Positions 53,112 through 61,767 of a stretch of DNA of 64,000 nt are shown here, in pieces. The notes beneath the pieces were generated by a model. The model ran no database searches, was not told the DNA's origin, and saw only the letters and a list, made by a program, of their open reading frames with translations. The stretch spans positions 186,001 to 250,000 of the forward strand of contig NZ_JADCKF010000002.1 of the NCBI RefSeq assembly GCF_014982855.1, given 5' to 3'. Source of the stretch: Pseudoflavonifractor gallinarum. Lineage in GTDB: Bacteria > Bacillota > Clostridia > Oscillospirales > Oscillospiraceae. A program made the translations under genes and the position numbers. How positions within the stretch are numbered: position 1 is the first letter of the stretch; each line of letters begins with the position of its first letter.

Positions 53112-54164
53112 TTAGTTGTAGGCAGCCAGCTGCTCCTTGGCAGCGTCCTGCTCATACTCGTTGGGAACGTCGATCTTGCCGCTCTTGATGTCCTCGTAGG
53201 CCTGATCCACGGCAGCCTGCACGTCCTCGGGCAGCGGGATGTCGGGGTTCCACTCCACGGACACACAGCCGTTGGCGATGGTCAGGTACATGATCTCGGC
53301 CTCAGCAGTGCCTTCCATGATGGCCTTGGTGGCCTCGTCATAGCCCACGTTGTAGTCGCCGATGATGTTGCCCAGAACCTTGCCGGGAGCCATGTCGAAG
53401 AAGTTGCCCAGGCAGCCGAAGGTGTAGACGTTCTCGCTCTCGCCCACGGCCTTCATGGCGCCGGCCTGACCCTCGTTGGAGTTGGAGAGGATGAAGTCGG
53501 CTCCGCTCTTGATCTGGTTCATAGTGGTCTCATAGCACTCGTTGGAGTCGGGGGAGCTGAGGACGGCCTCCTGGATCTTCAGGTCGGGGTTGACGCTCTT
53601 GGCGCCCAGGGCGAAGCCCATGGTGGTCTTGGTGTAGGCGGGGTAGTCGCCGCCCAGGGTGAAGGCGATGTTGTCGGTCTGAGTCATCATACCGGCCGCC
53701 ACGCCCAGCACATAGGTGCCTTCCTCCGCGCACATGCACACGGGGAAGAGGTTGTCCCGGATCTCGGTGCCGCCGAAGGTGACGAACCAGGTGTCGGGAT
53801 AGTCCTCGCAGATCTCAGCGAAGGGAGCGGAGCACTGACCGCCGTGACCGAAGACGATCTTGTAGCCCTCAGCGGCCATGGTCTCGGCCTCGGACTTGAT
53901 GACGTCGGCGGTGCCGGCCTCAACGGTGGCCACCTCGTAGCCGTAGTTCTCCTCCAGCTTCTTGCCGGCCTCGGCGCCCTGCTGGGAGAAGCCGCCGTCG
54001 GTGGGGGAGCCGGGGATCAGGATGCCGATCTTCACGTCGGAAGCCTCGCTGCCGCCCTCGGCGGGAGGAGTGCTGCCCTCAGGAGTGGTGGCGGTGCCGC
54101 CGCCGCAGGCAGCAGTACCGAGCAGGAGCGCGCCGGACAGGATCAAAGGGATCAGCTTTTTCAT
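53112..54164 (-). CDS. BMP-family nucleoside-binding lipoprotein 2
   Basis: This 350-aa substrate-binding lipoprotein is encoded downstream of its own ABC permeases and ATPase. The signal peptide has lipobox GTAAC (Cys21). BMP family blocks are IGILIPGSPTDGGFSQQGA, IVFGHGGQCSAPFAEICEDYPDTWFVTFGG and FTLGGDYPAYTKTTMGFALGAKSVNP. It is clearly paralogous to the protein at 48172-49215. ATG 54164 is preferred over ATG 54170 because GGAGG lies only 2-3 nt from the latter. Expected ligands are purine nucleosides or bases, given the xanthine genes nearby. Confidence 0.9.
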   Translation of the reverse strand: MKKLIPLILSGALLLGTAACGGGTATTPEGSTPPAEGGSEASDVKIGILIPGSPTDGGFSQQGAEAGKKLEENYGYEVATVEAGTADVIKSEAETMAAEGYKIVFGHGGQCSAPFAEICEDYPDTWFVTFGGTEIRDNLFPVCMCAEEGTYVLGVAAGMMTQTDNIAFTLGGDYPAYTKTTMGFALGAKSVNPDLKIQEAVLSSPDSNECYETTMNQIKSGADFILSNSNEGQAGAMKAVGESENVYTFGCLGNFFDMAPGKVLGNIIGDYNVGYDEATKAIMEGTAEAEIMYLTIANGCVSVEWNPDIPLPEDVQAAVDQAYEDIKSGKIDVPNEYEQDAAKEQLAAYN

Positions 54165-54281
54165 GTTCATTCCTCCAATAAAATGTTTTTAAAACCAATG
54201 GTTTTGGTTACGGAATGGGATAAAACGTGATCAAATAGGATCCATACATTCTGCTGAGGAAGGGTGCTTGGATGGGAATGC

Positions 54282-55202
54282 TTACGCCTTCTCGTAGGCC
54301 ACGCCCTTGGCGCTGGCGTCCACGGCCTTCTTCTTGCAGGCGGCCAGAACAGCCAGAACGGTGACGATGTAGGGCACCATCAGGATGAGGTTGTTGGGGA
54401 TGTTGAGGCCCGCGTTCTGGAGGGTCATCTGCAGGGCATTGGAGCCGCCGAAGATCAGAGCACCCAGAAGCACGCCGCCGGGCTTCCACTTGCCCAGGAC
54501 CACCACGGCCATGGCGATGTAGCCCTTGCCGCCGGTCATGTCCACCTGGAAGGTGTTGGACTGGGCGATGGCCAGGTAGGCGCCGGCCATACCCATCAGC
54601 AATCCGCTGAAGAGGGTGGCGGCATAGCGGGTGGTGAAGACGTTGATGCCCAGGCTGTCGGCCGCCTTGGGATGCTCGCCCACGGCGATGATCCGGGTGC
54701 CGATGGAGGTGCGGTTCATCAGGAACCAGATGGCCGGAACCAAGATGAAGCCGATGTAGACGATGATGTTGTGCTGGAAGAAGACCTCACCGATGAAGGG
54801 GATGCTGGAGAGGCCGGGGATCTGGATGGGAGGGAAGGGGGTGACCTGGGTGCCGCCGGTCTGCGCGTCAAAGAACATCTTGCGGAACAAAACGGCGGTG
54901 AAGCCGGAGCCCAGCATGTTGATGGCGCAGCCGATGACCACCTGGGGTGCCCTGAAGCGGATGGAGGCCACCGCAAAGATCAGCGTCATGAAGCAGCCTG
55001 CCAGCATACCGGCCAGCATGCCCAGCCAGTAGTTGTTGGTGTAGTAGGCCACGGCGAAGGCGGCAAAGGCACCGGTAAGCATGGTACCCTCCACGCCGAT
55101 GTTGATGAGGCCGGCGCGCTCAGAGACCACCAGGCCCAGAGCAGCGATCAGAAGGGGAATGGCCATGCGAATCGTCGCAGCGAGGAAAGAAGAGAGATCC
55201 AT
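54282..55202 (-). CDS. ABC transporter permease (nucleoside type, YufQ/NupC-like)
   Basis: This 306-aa membrane protein has about eight hydrophobic segments and belongs to the BPD_transp_2 family. The N-terminal block LIAALGLVVSERAGLINIGVEGTML and AIWFLMNRTSIGTRIIAVGEHPKAADSLGI match the second permease of BMP-linked nucleoside transporters. The start ATG 55202 shares a base with the stop of the upstream permease gene. It forms the heterodimeric channel with the 360-aa permease. Confidence 0.9.
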   Translation of the reverse strand: MDLSSFLAATIRMAIPLLIAALGLVVSERAGLINIGVEGTMLTGAFAAFAVAYYTNNYWLGMLAGMLAGCFMTLIFAVASIRFRAPQVVIGCAINMLGSGFTAVLFRKMFFDAQTGGTQVTPFPPIQIPGLSSIPFIGEVFFQHNIIVYIGFILVPAIWFLMNRTSIGTRIIAVGEHPKAADSLGINVFTTRYAATLFSGLLMGMAGAYLAIAQSNTFQVDMTGGKGYIAMAVVVLGKWKPGGVLLGALIFGGSNALQMTLQNAGLNIPNNLILMVPYIVTVLAVLAACKKKAVDASAKGVAYEKA

Positions 55203-56284
55203 TACTGCTTCGCCTCCTTCAAAACAGGCTTTTTACCGGGACGGGCCGGAGCGGTACGCTTTTTCTTCACGCGGCTGACCGCGGCCACAGCGACAAAGAT
55301 GATGATGATGCCCTGCACGATGTCAGCGAAGGAAGAGGAGACGCCGATGTTGCGCTGCATGGCAGTGGAACCGGACGCCAGGAAGCCGAAGAGCAGGGAG
55401 CTGAGGATGACGCCGATGGGGTTGTTGTTGGCCAGGATGGCCACGGCGATGGCGGTGTAGCCGTAGCCGTTGGAGATCTTCTCGTAGAGGTAGTGGGCGG
55501 AGCCGGCCACCTCGAACGCGCCGCCCATGCCGGCCAGAGCGCCGGAGATGAGCATGGTGGAGATCATGGTGCGGCTGACGTTGATGCCGCCGTACTTGGC
55601 CGCGGTGGAGTTGTAGCCCACGGCGCGCACTTCATAGCCGAAGTAGGTCTTGAAGAGCAGGATGAAGATGACCACAGCGGCGATGCAGCCGAAAAGGAAG
55701 CCGGGATGCAGCTTGGTCTTGGCGATGAGGTAAGGCATGAAGCCCTGCTCCGCGATGGTGTAGGACTGGGGCTCGGCCTGGCTCAGGTCGCGCATGGGGT
55801 TGCGGACCAGATAGCCCACCAGCTGGAGGGCGATGTAGTTGAACATGATGGTGGTGATGATCTCAGAGATGCTGAACTTGGTCTTGAGGAGACCGGGGAT
55901 GAAGGCCCAGGCGGCACCGGCCAGCGCACCGGCCAGAACCATGAGGATCATCAGGAGGATACCGGGCATATAGGTGAAGGTGATGCCCACCCAGGTGGCG
56001 GCGGTACAGCCCATGATGAACTGACCTTCTGCGCCGATGTTAAAGACGCTGCCGCGGTTGCCGATGGCCACGGCGATACCGGTGAACAGAAGGGGACAGG
56101 CCTTGTTCAGGGTGTTGCCGAACACGCGGAGATTGCCGAAGGTGGCGTCCCACAGGGAGACAAAGGCCTCATTGGCCGGATAGCCGAAGGCCGTCAGCAG
56201 CAGCCAGCTGCAGATGACGGCGAAGAACACCGCCACCAGGGGTTTCCAGATGGACTGTAACAGTCCCGTCAGTTTTTCTTTCAT
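55202..56284 (-). CDS. ABC transporter permease (nucleoside type, YufP/NupB-like)
   Basis: This 360-aa membrane protein has about nine hydrophobic segments. Family blocks are GNRGSVFNIGAEGQFIMGC, LKTKFSISEIITTIMFNYIALQLVGYLV and VRAVGYNSTAAKYGGINVSRTM. It overlaps the ATPase gene by 4 bp and the second permease gene by 1 bp. The C-terminal tail is rich in Lys/Arg/Pro. It is the larger partner of the channel and lies directly after the ATPase, as in B. subtilis yufNOPQ-type operons. Confidence 0.9.
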   Translation of the reverse strand: MKEKLTGLLQSIWKPLVAVFFAVICSWLLLTAFGYPANEAFVSLWDATFGNLRVFGNTLNKACPLLFTGIAVAIGNRGSVFNIGAEGQFIMGCTAATWVGITFTYMPGILLMILMVLAGALAGAAWAFIPGLLKTKFSISEIITTIMFNYIALQLVGYLVRNPMRDLSQAEPQSYTIAEQGFMPYLIAKTKLHPGFLFGCIAAVVIFILLFKTYFGYEVRAVGYNSTAAKYGGINVSRTMISTMLISGALAGMGGAFEVAGSAHYLYEKISNGYGYTAIAVAILANNNPIGVILSSLLFGFLASGSTAMQRNIGVSSSFADIVQGIIIIFVAVAAVSRVKKKRTAPARPGKKPVLKEAKQ

Positions 56285-57834
56285 CCTTGGACGCCTCCTC
56301 CTGCGGCAGCGTGCTGCTCCGCCTTCAGATCTTCTTGGCTCTTACCGGCCATCATCAGGCCGAGAATGCTGACGTCGACATCGGGAGAGACCTCACCCAT
56401 GACGCGCCCGCCGTGCATGACCAGGATACGGTCGGAGAGGGAGAGGATCTCGTCCAGGTCGGTGGAGATGAGCAGGACCGCCTTATCCTTGGCGCGCTCC
56501 TCCACCAGCTTGGAGCGGACGAACTCGATGGCGCCGATATCCAGGCCGCGGGTGGGCTGGATGGCCAGCATGACCTTGGGGTCACGGGAGACCTCGCGGG
56601 CCAGAATGACCTTCTGCTGGTTGCCGCCGGAGAGGCCGCCGGCCAGATACTCGGGATCGTGGGGACGGATATCAAAGGCCTCCACCATCTCGACGCCGTG
56701 CTTGGTGATGGCGTGGTTGTCGGCCATGAGACCGTGGGCAAAGGGGGCCTTGCGCTGGGTGCCCATGATCAGGTTCTGCTTGATGGGGAACTGGAGGACC
56801 AGACCCTTGGTGAGGCGGTCGTCCGGGATGTGGGCCAGGCCCAGATCCAGGTGGCGGCGGATGTTGGCCTTGGTGACCGACTCGCCGTCCAGACGGATGT
56901 CGCCGTCCTCGATCTTGCGTCCGCCGACGATGGCCTCGCCCAGCTCCAGTTGGCCGTTGCCGTCGACGCCGGCGATGCCGACGATCTCACCGGCGTGGAC
57001 CGCGAAGGAGATGCCGTCCACCGCGGGCAGGCCCTTGTCGTTCTTGACGCGGAGATGGTCGATCTCCAGCAGGGGCCGGCCGGGCTCCTTGGGCTCGATC
57101 TGCCGCTCCAGATGGACGTCGCGGCCCACCATCATGTGGGCCAGCTCTTCCTCGGTGGTGTCCTTGACGTTGACCGAGCCGATCACCTCGCCCAGACGCA
57201 TGACGGTGACGCGGTCGGCGTAGGTCATAACCTCGCTCATCTTGTGGGTGATGAGGATGATGGAATAGCCGCTGTCGGCCAGCATCCGGATGGAGGTAAA
57301 GAGCTCTTCCACCTCGTTGGGAGTCAGAACAGCGGTGGGCTCATCCAGAATGAGGATCTTGGCCTGACGCATCAGGACCTTGAGGATCTCCACCTTCTGC
57401 TGCACGCCAACGGGGATCTGCCAAATCAGGGACTGGGGATTGACGTTGAAGCCAAACCGGTCGTTGAGCTCCTGGACCTTTTTGTCCAGCTCTTTGATGT
57501 GGTGGACGATACCCGTCTCTTTATCCATGCCGAGGAAGATGTTCTGCGTGACGGTGAGCTGGGGGATCAGCATGAAGTGCTGGTGCACCATGCCGATGCC
57601 GTGCTGAATGGCCACGCTGGGGCTGGACATGTGAACTTCTTCCCCGTTGATGAGAATATGTCCTTCGTCATGGGCGTAAAGGCCGTAAAGGATGTTCATC
57701 AGGGTGGACTTACCGGCTCCGTTTTCGCCGAGCAGCGCATGGACTTCGCCTTGCTTCAGGGTAAATTCGATGTTCTTGTTGGCACAAAAATTCCCGAAGT
57801 ATTTGCAGATGCCATGCATTTCTACAACGTTCAT
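56281..57834 (-). CDS. ABC transporter ATP-binding protein with two ATPase domains (YufO/NupA-like)
   Basis: This 517-aa ATPase has two fused nucleotide-binding domains. Domain 1: Walker A GENGAGKST, Walker B ILILDEPTAVLTPNEVEEL. Domain 2: degenerate Walker A region GVDGNGQLELGEAI, signature LSGGNQQKVILAREVS and QPTRGLDIGA in place of a canonical Walker B/D-loop. This unequal pair is normal for the nucleoside and sugar (RbsA-like) group. ATG 57834 follows AAAGGAG. It heads the operon and is transcribed from the promoter at 57995-58023. Confidence 0.92.
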   Translation of the reverse strand: MNVVEMHGICKYFGNFCANKNIEFTLKQGEVHALLGENGAGKSTLMNILYGLYAHDEGHILINGEEVHMSSPSVAIQHGIGMVHQHFMLIPQLTVTQNIFLGMDKETGIVHHIKELDKKVQELNDRFGFNVNPQSLIWQIPVGVQQKVEILKVLMRQAKILILDEPTAVLTPNEVEELFTSIRMLADSGYSIILITHKMSEVMTYADRVTVMRLGEVIGSVNVKDTTEEELAHMMVGRDVHLERQIEPKEPGRPLLEIDHLRVKNDKGLPAVDGISFAVHAGEIVGIAGVDGNGQLELGEAIVGGRKIEDGDIRLDGESVTKANIRRHLDLGLAHIPDDRLTKGLVLQFPIKQNLIMGTQRKAPFAHGLMADNHAITKHGVEMVEAFDIRPHDPEYLAGGLSGGNQQKVILAREVSRDPKVMLAIQPTRGLDIGAIEFVRSKLVEERAKDKAVLLISTDLDEILSLSDRILVMHGGRVMGEVSPDVDVSILGLMMAGKSQEDLKAEQHAAAGGGVQG

Positions 57835-57959
57835 TTTCTGGCTCCTTTCGGATTGGTTTGTTTGCCGATGGGAACACGAGCTTTTCCGTTCGAAGCGCCG
57901 GAGAACCGCAGGGACACGGTAGACAGGCTTTCCAGCAGATCGCAGATGCAGAGACAGAG

Positions 57960-57985
57960 GTACAAGTCCTTTGTACTACATACAA
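57960..57985. promoter_or_regulatory. Candidate GntR operator in the ABC operon leader
   Basis: Two overlapping inverted repeats are present: GTACAA-N5-TTGTAC (57960-57976) and TTGTA-N5-TACAA (57971-57985). They include minus-strand TAGTACAA, close to the TAGTACTA palindromes at the GntR and permease promoters. The site lies just downstream of the -10, where a repressor could block transcription. Confidence 0.5.
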
Positions 57986-57994
57986 CTTATGATG

Positions 57995-58023
57995 ATTATA
58001 TAAAGACAGCCTGGTAAAGTCAA
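57995..58023 (-). promoter_or_regulatory. Promoter of the nucleoside ABC operon
   Basis: On the minus strand TTGACT (58023-58018) and TATAAT (58000-57995) are spaced 17 bp. The 497-bp gap 57835-58331 holds this promoter, the operator, the GntR terminator and AT-rich sequence without a convincing gene. Confidence 0.85.
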
Positions 58024-58218
58024 TATAATTTTGACAAATCTCACGAAAGGGTGTGTAGATTATGAAAAAGAAGAAACTTAAAATAGAGCATTATTCTATA
58101 AAAAAGAAGGAAAGATCGGGCAAAAAAACGCGGGAATCGCAATGGAATATTACACAAAAGAAATACATTATAACATCATAAGACTATACAGTTTAAATAA
58201 AAAAGAAACAGAAAAGAC

Positions 58219-58288
58219 AAAAAAAGAAGAGGGCACGTCAAATCTGTTACAGAGTCATCGCATCGTAAAACAGGTTTGACGTACCCTC
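58219..58288 (-). terminator. Terminator of the GntR gene
   Basis: A 20-bp stem (GAGGGTACGTCAAACCTGTT on the minus strand, with GAGGGCACGTCAAATCTGTT on the other arm) closes a loop of about 21 nt and is followed by a T-rich run. Confidence 0.8.
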
Positions 58289-58331
58289 ACAAAGGGTCAG
58301 ATCGGGGGGATTTCCAGCCGGTAAGGCGGCC

Positions 58332-59078
58332 TTACCAGTTTTTCCGCAGGAACTTGAGGTCCAGGAACCCGCTGCGGAAATAGATGGTGGAGTGGGCCAC
58401 GATCTCATGGTCGTAGTTATAGACATAGTCGTCCATCAGAAGGACTGGCTCGTGCTCGCCCAGGTGCATCAGCTCGATCACAGCGGGGGGCGGGATGACC
58501 GCGTCGATGTGGGAGAGGGTGTAGGCCATGGTGGTGTGGCAGTACTGCTCCAGGAACTGATAGTGCCCCATGTTCTGGAGCTTGAAGATGGAATCCCGGG
58601 CGGGCTCGGCAAAACGCCCGTCGATGTGGTCGGTACAGTAGGCGGCCACGACGCCGTCGATCCAGCCCAGTTTTTCGGTATTTAAATAAGAGGTAGACTC
58701 CGGACCGAAAGCGGGGTCGTTCTGGAACACGAAGCCCAGGTTCAGAGACTCGATCCGGGGGTGGTAGCCGGCCTCCTCCATGGAGCGGAAGAGCTCCGGA
58801 GCGGTATCCAGCCGGAACGCGTTGTCGGCCAGCTGCGGATTGGCAATGGTACCCTTTCCGCGCCGACGGGTGACCACACCCATTTCCTCCAGAGAGGCCA
58901 GCGCGTCACGCAGCACATTCCGGCTGATGCCCAGCCGGCGTGAGAGCTCGTCCTCATTGGGAAGTTTGAAAGGGGCGTTGTCCTGACTTGAAGTGCGGAT
59001 GAGATCCAAGAGCGCACGCTTTGTTTTATAGGAGAGCTGCTTATTGTCTACCCGCAGGATATGCAACTGATCATCCAT
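58332..59078 (-). CDS. GntR-family transcriptional regulator with UTRA domain
   Basis: This 248-aa DNA-binding protein has an N-terminal winged helix (about 18-90: LPNEDELSRRLGISRNVLRDALASLEEMGVVTRRRGKGT) and a C-terminal UTRA (chorismate-lyase-like) effector domain (about 95-245). HutC-subfamily members sense small metabolites. There is no good Shine-Dalgarno before ATG 59078, and a TAGTACCA site overlaps the leader, which suggests autoregulation. Divergent and flanking genes (nucleoside ABC operon, xanthine permease) carry related palindromes, so it is the likely local purine regulator. Confidence 0.88.
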   Translation of the reverse strand: MDDQLHILRVDNKQLSYKTKRALLDLIRTSSQDNAPFKLPNEDELSRRLGISRNVLRDALASLEEMGVVTRRRGKGTIANPQLADNAFRLDTAPELFRSMEEAGYHPRIESLNLGFVFQNDPAFGPESTSYLNTEKLGWIDGVVAAYCTDHIDGRFAEPARDSIFKLQNMGHYQFLEQYCHTTMAYTLSHIDAVIPPPAVIELMHLGEHEPVLLMDDYVYNYDHEIVAHSTIYFRSGFLDLKFLRKNW

Positions 59079-59079
59079 C

Positions 59080-59087
59080 TAGTACCA
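59080..59087. promoter_or_regulatory. Candidate GntR autoregulatory operator
   Basis: TAGTACCA differs at one base from TAGTACTA and abuts the GntR start codon. Confidence 0.4.
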
Positions 59088-59124
59088 CGTCCAACAAAGT
59101 TTAATTCGCCTGAGAAACATCCTT

Positions 59125-59153
59125 ATTATACCTCCCGGACCTGTTGAATGCAA
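59125..59153 (-). promoter_or_regulatory. Promoter of the GntR gene
   Basis: On the minus strand TTGCAT (59153-59148) and TATAAT (59130-59125) are spaced 17 bp. Confidence 0.8.
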
Positions 59154-59348
59154 GACTATATTCAAATAAACGAAAAAAAGAAAAAATGAAACCGGAAAAT
59201 AAGATAAAATAGACAATCGGAAGGTTCGTGTAGCGAAAAAATTGATTTTTGTAAATGGAAGAAATGCAGAATAGAAGGAAAGACCCTGCAAAACCGTTCG
59301 TTCTACTTTGTGAAAGTGCCGAAGAAAGAGGCTCAAAAAAATATTTGG

Positions 59349-59356
59349 TAGTACTA
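59349..59356. promoter_or_regulatory. TAGTACTA palindrome in the GntR-permease intergenic region
   Basis: A perfect 8-bp palindrome within TTTGGTAGTACTAATATACTA, in an AT-rich segment between the divergent promoters. Candidate GntR site. Confidence 0.45.
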
Positions 59357-59483
59357 ATATACTAAAAAGTCATATAAAGTGAATGAAAAGAGATAGAAGC
59401 GGAACATAAAAAAGTAAAATTAGCATTTGAAATTTAGCATATTATACAGAATTAATAAAAATGAGGGAAATCCATAAATAAAA

Positions 59484-59525
59484 TTGACATATTAGACGGA
59501 GCGGTCTATACTGACCTTAGTACTA
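59484..59525 (+). promoter_or_regulatory. Promoter and GntR-type operator of the xanthine permease gene
   Basis: TTGACA at 59484-59489 and TATACT at 59507-59512 are spaced 17 bp. A perfect TAGTACTA palindrome at 59518-59525 covers the expected start of transcription. Confidence 0.75.
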
Positions 59526-59529
59526 CAAA

Positions 59530-59670
59530 AGACCAAGGAGAGATGATTCAGACGCGGTGACCCCAGCCGGGAACCCCAGTGAAATGAGTGTTATTGCGGA
59601 AGATATGAAATAAGGTGTTATATATCCTGTCTCTCGGCGTTCTGTAAATCCAAAAGAAGGTGGATTCGAG
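59530..59670 (+). promoter_or_regulatory. Possible structured 5' leader of the xanthine permease mRNA
   Basis: The 140-nt leader could close through a basal helix between CAGACGC (near 59549) and GCGTTCTG (near 59639), enclosing GC-rich and AT-rich subdomains. It matches no riboswitch class I can recall (purine, PRPP/guanidine ykkC, ZTP, THF, Moco). A plain untranslated leader is an equal possibility. Confidence 0.25.
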
Positions 59671-61065
59671 ATGGAAAACCTCAAGTATGGAATCAACGAC
59701 AAGCCAACCCTTGTAAAGACCATTCCCCTTGCGTTCCAGCACGTGCTCTCCGCTTTCGCAGGCACGCTGTCCGGCGCACTGATGCTGGCGACCGGCATGG
59801 GCATGAACAGCCAGGATACCGCCCTGGTCGTCCAGTGTGCCATGCTCATCTGTGCCGTGGCCACCATCATCCAGTCGGTAGGCATCGGCCCTCTGGGCGC
59901 CCGTCTTCCCATCGTTACCGGCGGCAGCTACACCCTGATCGCTCCCATGGTGGCCCTCTCCAAGGACATGCCCATCGGCACGGTGTTCGGATCCTCCTTT
60001 GTGGCGGCCATCGCGCTGACCGTACTCGGCCCTCTGGCGGTCAAGTATCTGCATCGCTTCTTCTCCCCCGTGGTGACCGGCAGCGCCGTGCTGGCCGTCG
60101 GTATGTGCCTGATGGGCAGCGCCTTCAGCTACATGGTCAACAACTCCGCGGACCCCGCCAATGAGCCTCAGATCTGGCTCTTCGTGGGCATCGCTCTCTT
60201 TACTCTGGTTCTCACTCTGGTGCTGGACTCCTTCACCAAGGGCTTCGTCCAGTCCTGCTCCATCCTGATCGCTATCGTCGTGGGCTACGTCCTGTGCGTG
60301 GTGCTGGGTCTGGTGGACTTCGCCAGCGTGGGCACCGCCTCCTGGCTGGCTCTGCCCAAGCCCGTGAACTTCGGCTTCGGCTTTAACTTCAGCGCCATCA
60401 TCACCCTGTGCATCGTGCACATCGCCACCGTCATGGAGAACATCGGCGACACCACCGGCGTGGTCTCCGGCGTGGAGGACCGCCTGCCCACCAAGAAAGA
60501 GCTCATGCGCGCCGTCAGCGGCGACGGCCTGGGCAGTGTGTTTGCCGCCCTGTTCAACGGCCTGCCCGTGATCTCCGGCTCCCCCAACGTGGGCATCATC
60601 ACCATGACCGGTGTGGGCAGCCGCTTCGTCACCCTGGCCGGCGGCATCATCATCGGCATCCTGGCCTTCTTCCCCAAGTTCGCCCAGATCCTGGCTCTGA
60701 CTCCCTACCCCGTCCTGGGCGGCGTGCTCTTCGTTTCCTTCGGTACCATCGCGGCCTCCGGTATCCGCGTGATCGGCATGAGCCGTATGAGCAAGCGTGA
60801 CATCACCATCCTGGCCATGGCCATCGTGGTGGGCATCGGCGGCAGCGCCGCTTCCGCCAGCCTGAGCTTCCTGCCCTCCACCGTGCTGACCCTCATCACC
60901 GGCATCCCCGGCACCGCCATGACCGCTCTGGTCCTCAACATCATCCTGCCCCGCAGCAAGGCGGACAAGGAGTTCGAGGCCAAGCAGGCCGCCGAGAACG
61001 CCCGCCTGGAGGCTGAGGCCGAGGCCAAAGTGGCCGCCCAGACCCAGAAGAGCGGCAAGAAGTAA
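59671..61065 (+). CDS. Nucleobase:cation symporter-2 family xanthine/uracil permease
   Basis: This 464-aa membrane protein has about 14 helices and imports a purine or pyrimidine base with H+ or Na+. NCS2 features are LSAFAGTLSGALMLATGMGM, the half-helix region LGARLPIVTGGSYTLIAP, IATVMENIGDTTGVVSGVEDRLP and a VISGSPNVGIITMTGVGSRFV motif near the substrate site. The C-terminal tail is a charged Ala/Glu/Lys helix (EFEAKQAAENARLEAEAEAK). GAAGGTGG precedes ATG 59671. Linkage to xanthine-dehydrogenase subunits favours xanthine or urate as substrate. Confidence 0.9.
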   Translation: MENLKYGINDKPTLVKTIPLAFQHVLSAFAGTLSGALMLATGMGMNSQDTALVVQCAMLICAVATIIQSVGIGPLGARLPIVTGGSYTLIAPMVALSKDMPIGTVFGSSFVAAIALTVLGPLAVKYLHRFFSPVVTGSAVLAVGMCLMGSAFSYMVNNSADPANEPQIWLFVGIALFTLVLTLVLDSFTKGFVQSCSILIAIVVGYVLCVVLGLVDFASVGTASWLALPKPVNFGFGFNFSAIITLCIVHIATVMENIGDTTGVVSGVEDRLPTKKELMRAVSGDGLGSVFAALFNGLPVISGSPNVGIITMTGVGSRFVTLAGGIIIGILAFFPKFAQILALTPYPVLGGVLFVSFGTIAASGIRVIGMSRMSKRDITILAMAIVVGIGGSAASASLSFLPSTVLTLITGIPGTAMTALVLNIILPRSKADKEFEAKQAAENARLEAEAEAKVAAQTQKSGKK

Positions 61066-61192
61066 GCATTTTGTACCGGTTCCGGCGGGCGGGACAGGGG
61101 CGGGAAACCGCCCTTGCCCGATCTGCCAAAAACAGACCCTGAAGTTTGGTTGTTTTTTTCAAAAAAACAGGCGAAAGAGATATGAAGACTGC

Positions 61193-61221
61193 GTGACATT
61201 TCCGATGAGATTCGGTATAAT
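61193..61221 (+). promoter_or_regulatory. Promoter of the xanthine dehydrogenase-like genes
   Basis: GTGACA at 61193-61198 and TATAAT at 61216-61221 are spaced 17 bp. No TAGTACTA site is seen here. Confidence 0.7.
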
Positions 61222-61268
61222 AGGGCCAGGGAACCATTAATAAGACTTATGAAGGAGAACGGGTAACT

Positions 61269-61739
61269 ATGGAATCCATTGAACTGAAAATCAACGGAGA
61301 AGTCAAGTCGGTCCAGGTGGAGAAAAACTGGACGCTGCTCTATGTTCTGCGTGAGGTCCTGGACCTGACCGGCGCCAAATGTGGATGCAACACCGGCGAC
61401 TGTGGTGCCTGTAAGGTGATCATCGACGGCGAGGCGGTCAACTCCTGCCTGGTGCTGGCCCCTAAGGCCGTGGGCAAGGACATCTGGACCATCGAGGGCC
61501 TGTCCAACGGTCCGGAGCTCCATCCCATCCAGCAGGCGTTCATCGATGCCGGCGCGGTCCAGTGCGGTTACTGCACGCCGGGCATGGTGATGTCGGCCAA
61601 GGCTCTGCTGGACAGGAACCTGGATCCCTCTGAGGAGGAGATCCGCGCCGCGATCTCCAACAACCTGTGCCGCTGCACCGGGTATGTGAAGATCGTGGAG
61701 GCCATCCGGCTGGCCGCCGAGCGCATGCGCAACGCTTAA
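61269..61739 (+). CDS. Xanthine dehydrogenase-like Fe-S subunit (XdhC/CoxS type)
   Basis: This 156-aa small subunit carries two [2Fe-2S] clusters. The plant-type cluster motif CGCNTGDCGAC lies at about residues 38-48 with a further Cys at about 60. The C-terminal four-helix cluster has CGYCTPGMVMSA and CRCTGYVKIVEAI. It passes electrons from the molybdenum site of the large subunit encoded 28 bp downstream. ATG 61269 is preceded by AAGGAG. In three-subunit enzymes an FAD subunit is also needed; none lies between the two genes. Confidence 0.93.
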   Translation: MESIELKINGEVKSVQVEKNWTLLYVLREVLDLTGAKCGCNTGDCGACKVIIDGEAVNSCLVLAPKAVGKDIWTIEGLSNGPELHPIQQAFIDAGAVQCGYCTPGMVMSAKALLDRNLDPSEEEIRAAISNNLCRCTGYVKIVEAIRLAAERMRNA

Positions 61740-61767
61740 CGAGGATACAGGAAAGGACGCAAAACAT

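Noticed and set aside
58062-58181. 39-codon Lys-rich ORF in the ABC-GntR gap
   Set aside because: Weak ribosome site, 36 percent Lys/Arg from AT-rich sequence, and no family resemblance. Most likely chance.
59079-59336. 85-codon minus-strand frame upstream of the GntR gene
   Set aside because: It spans the GntR promoter and operator, starts without a ribosome site and has AT-driven Phe/Leu composition.
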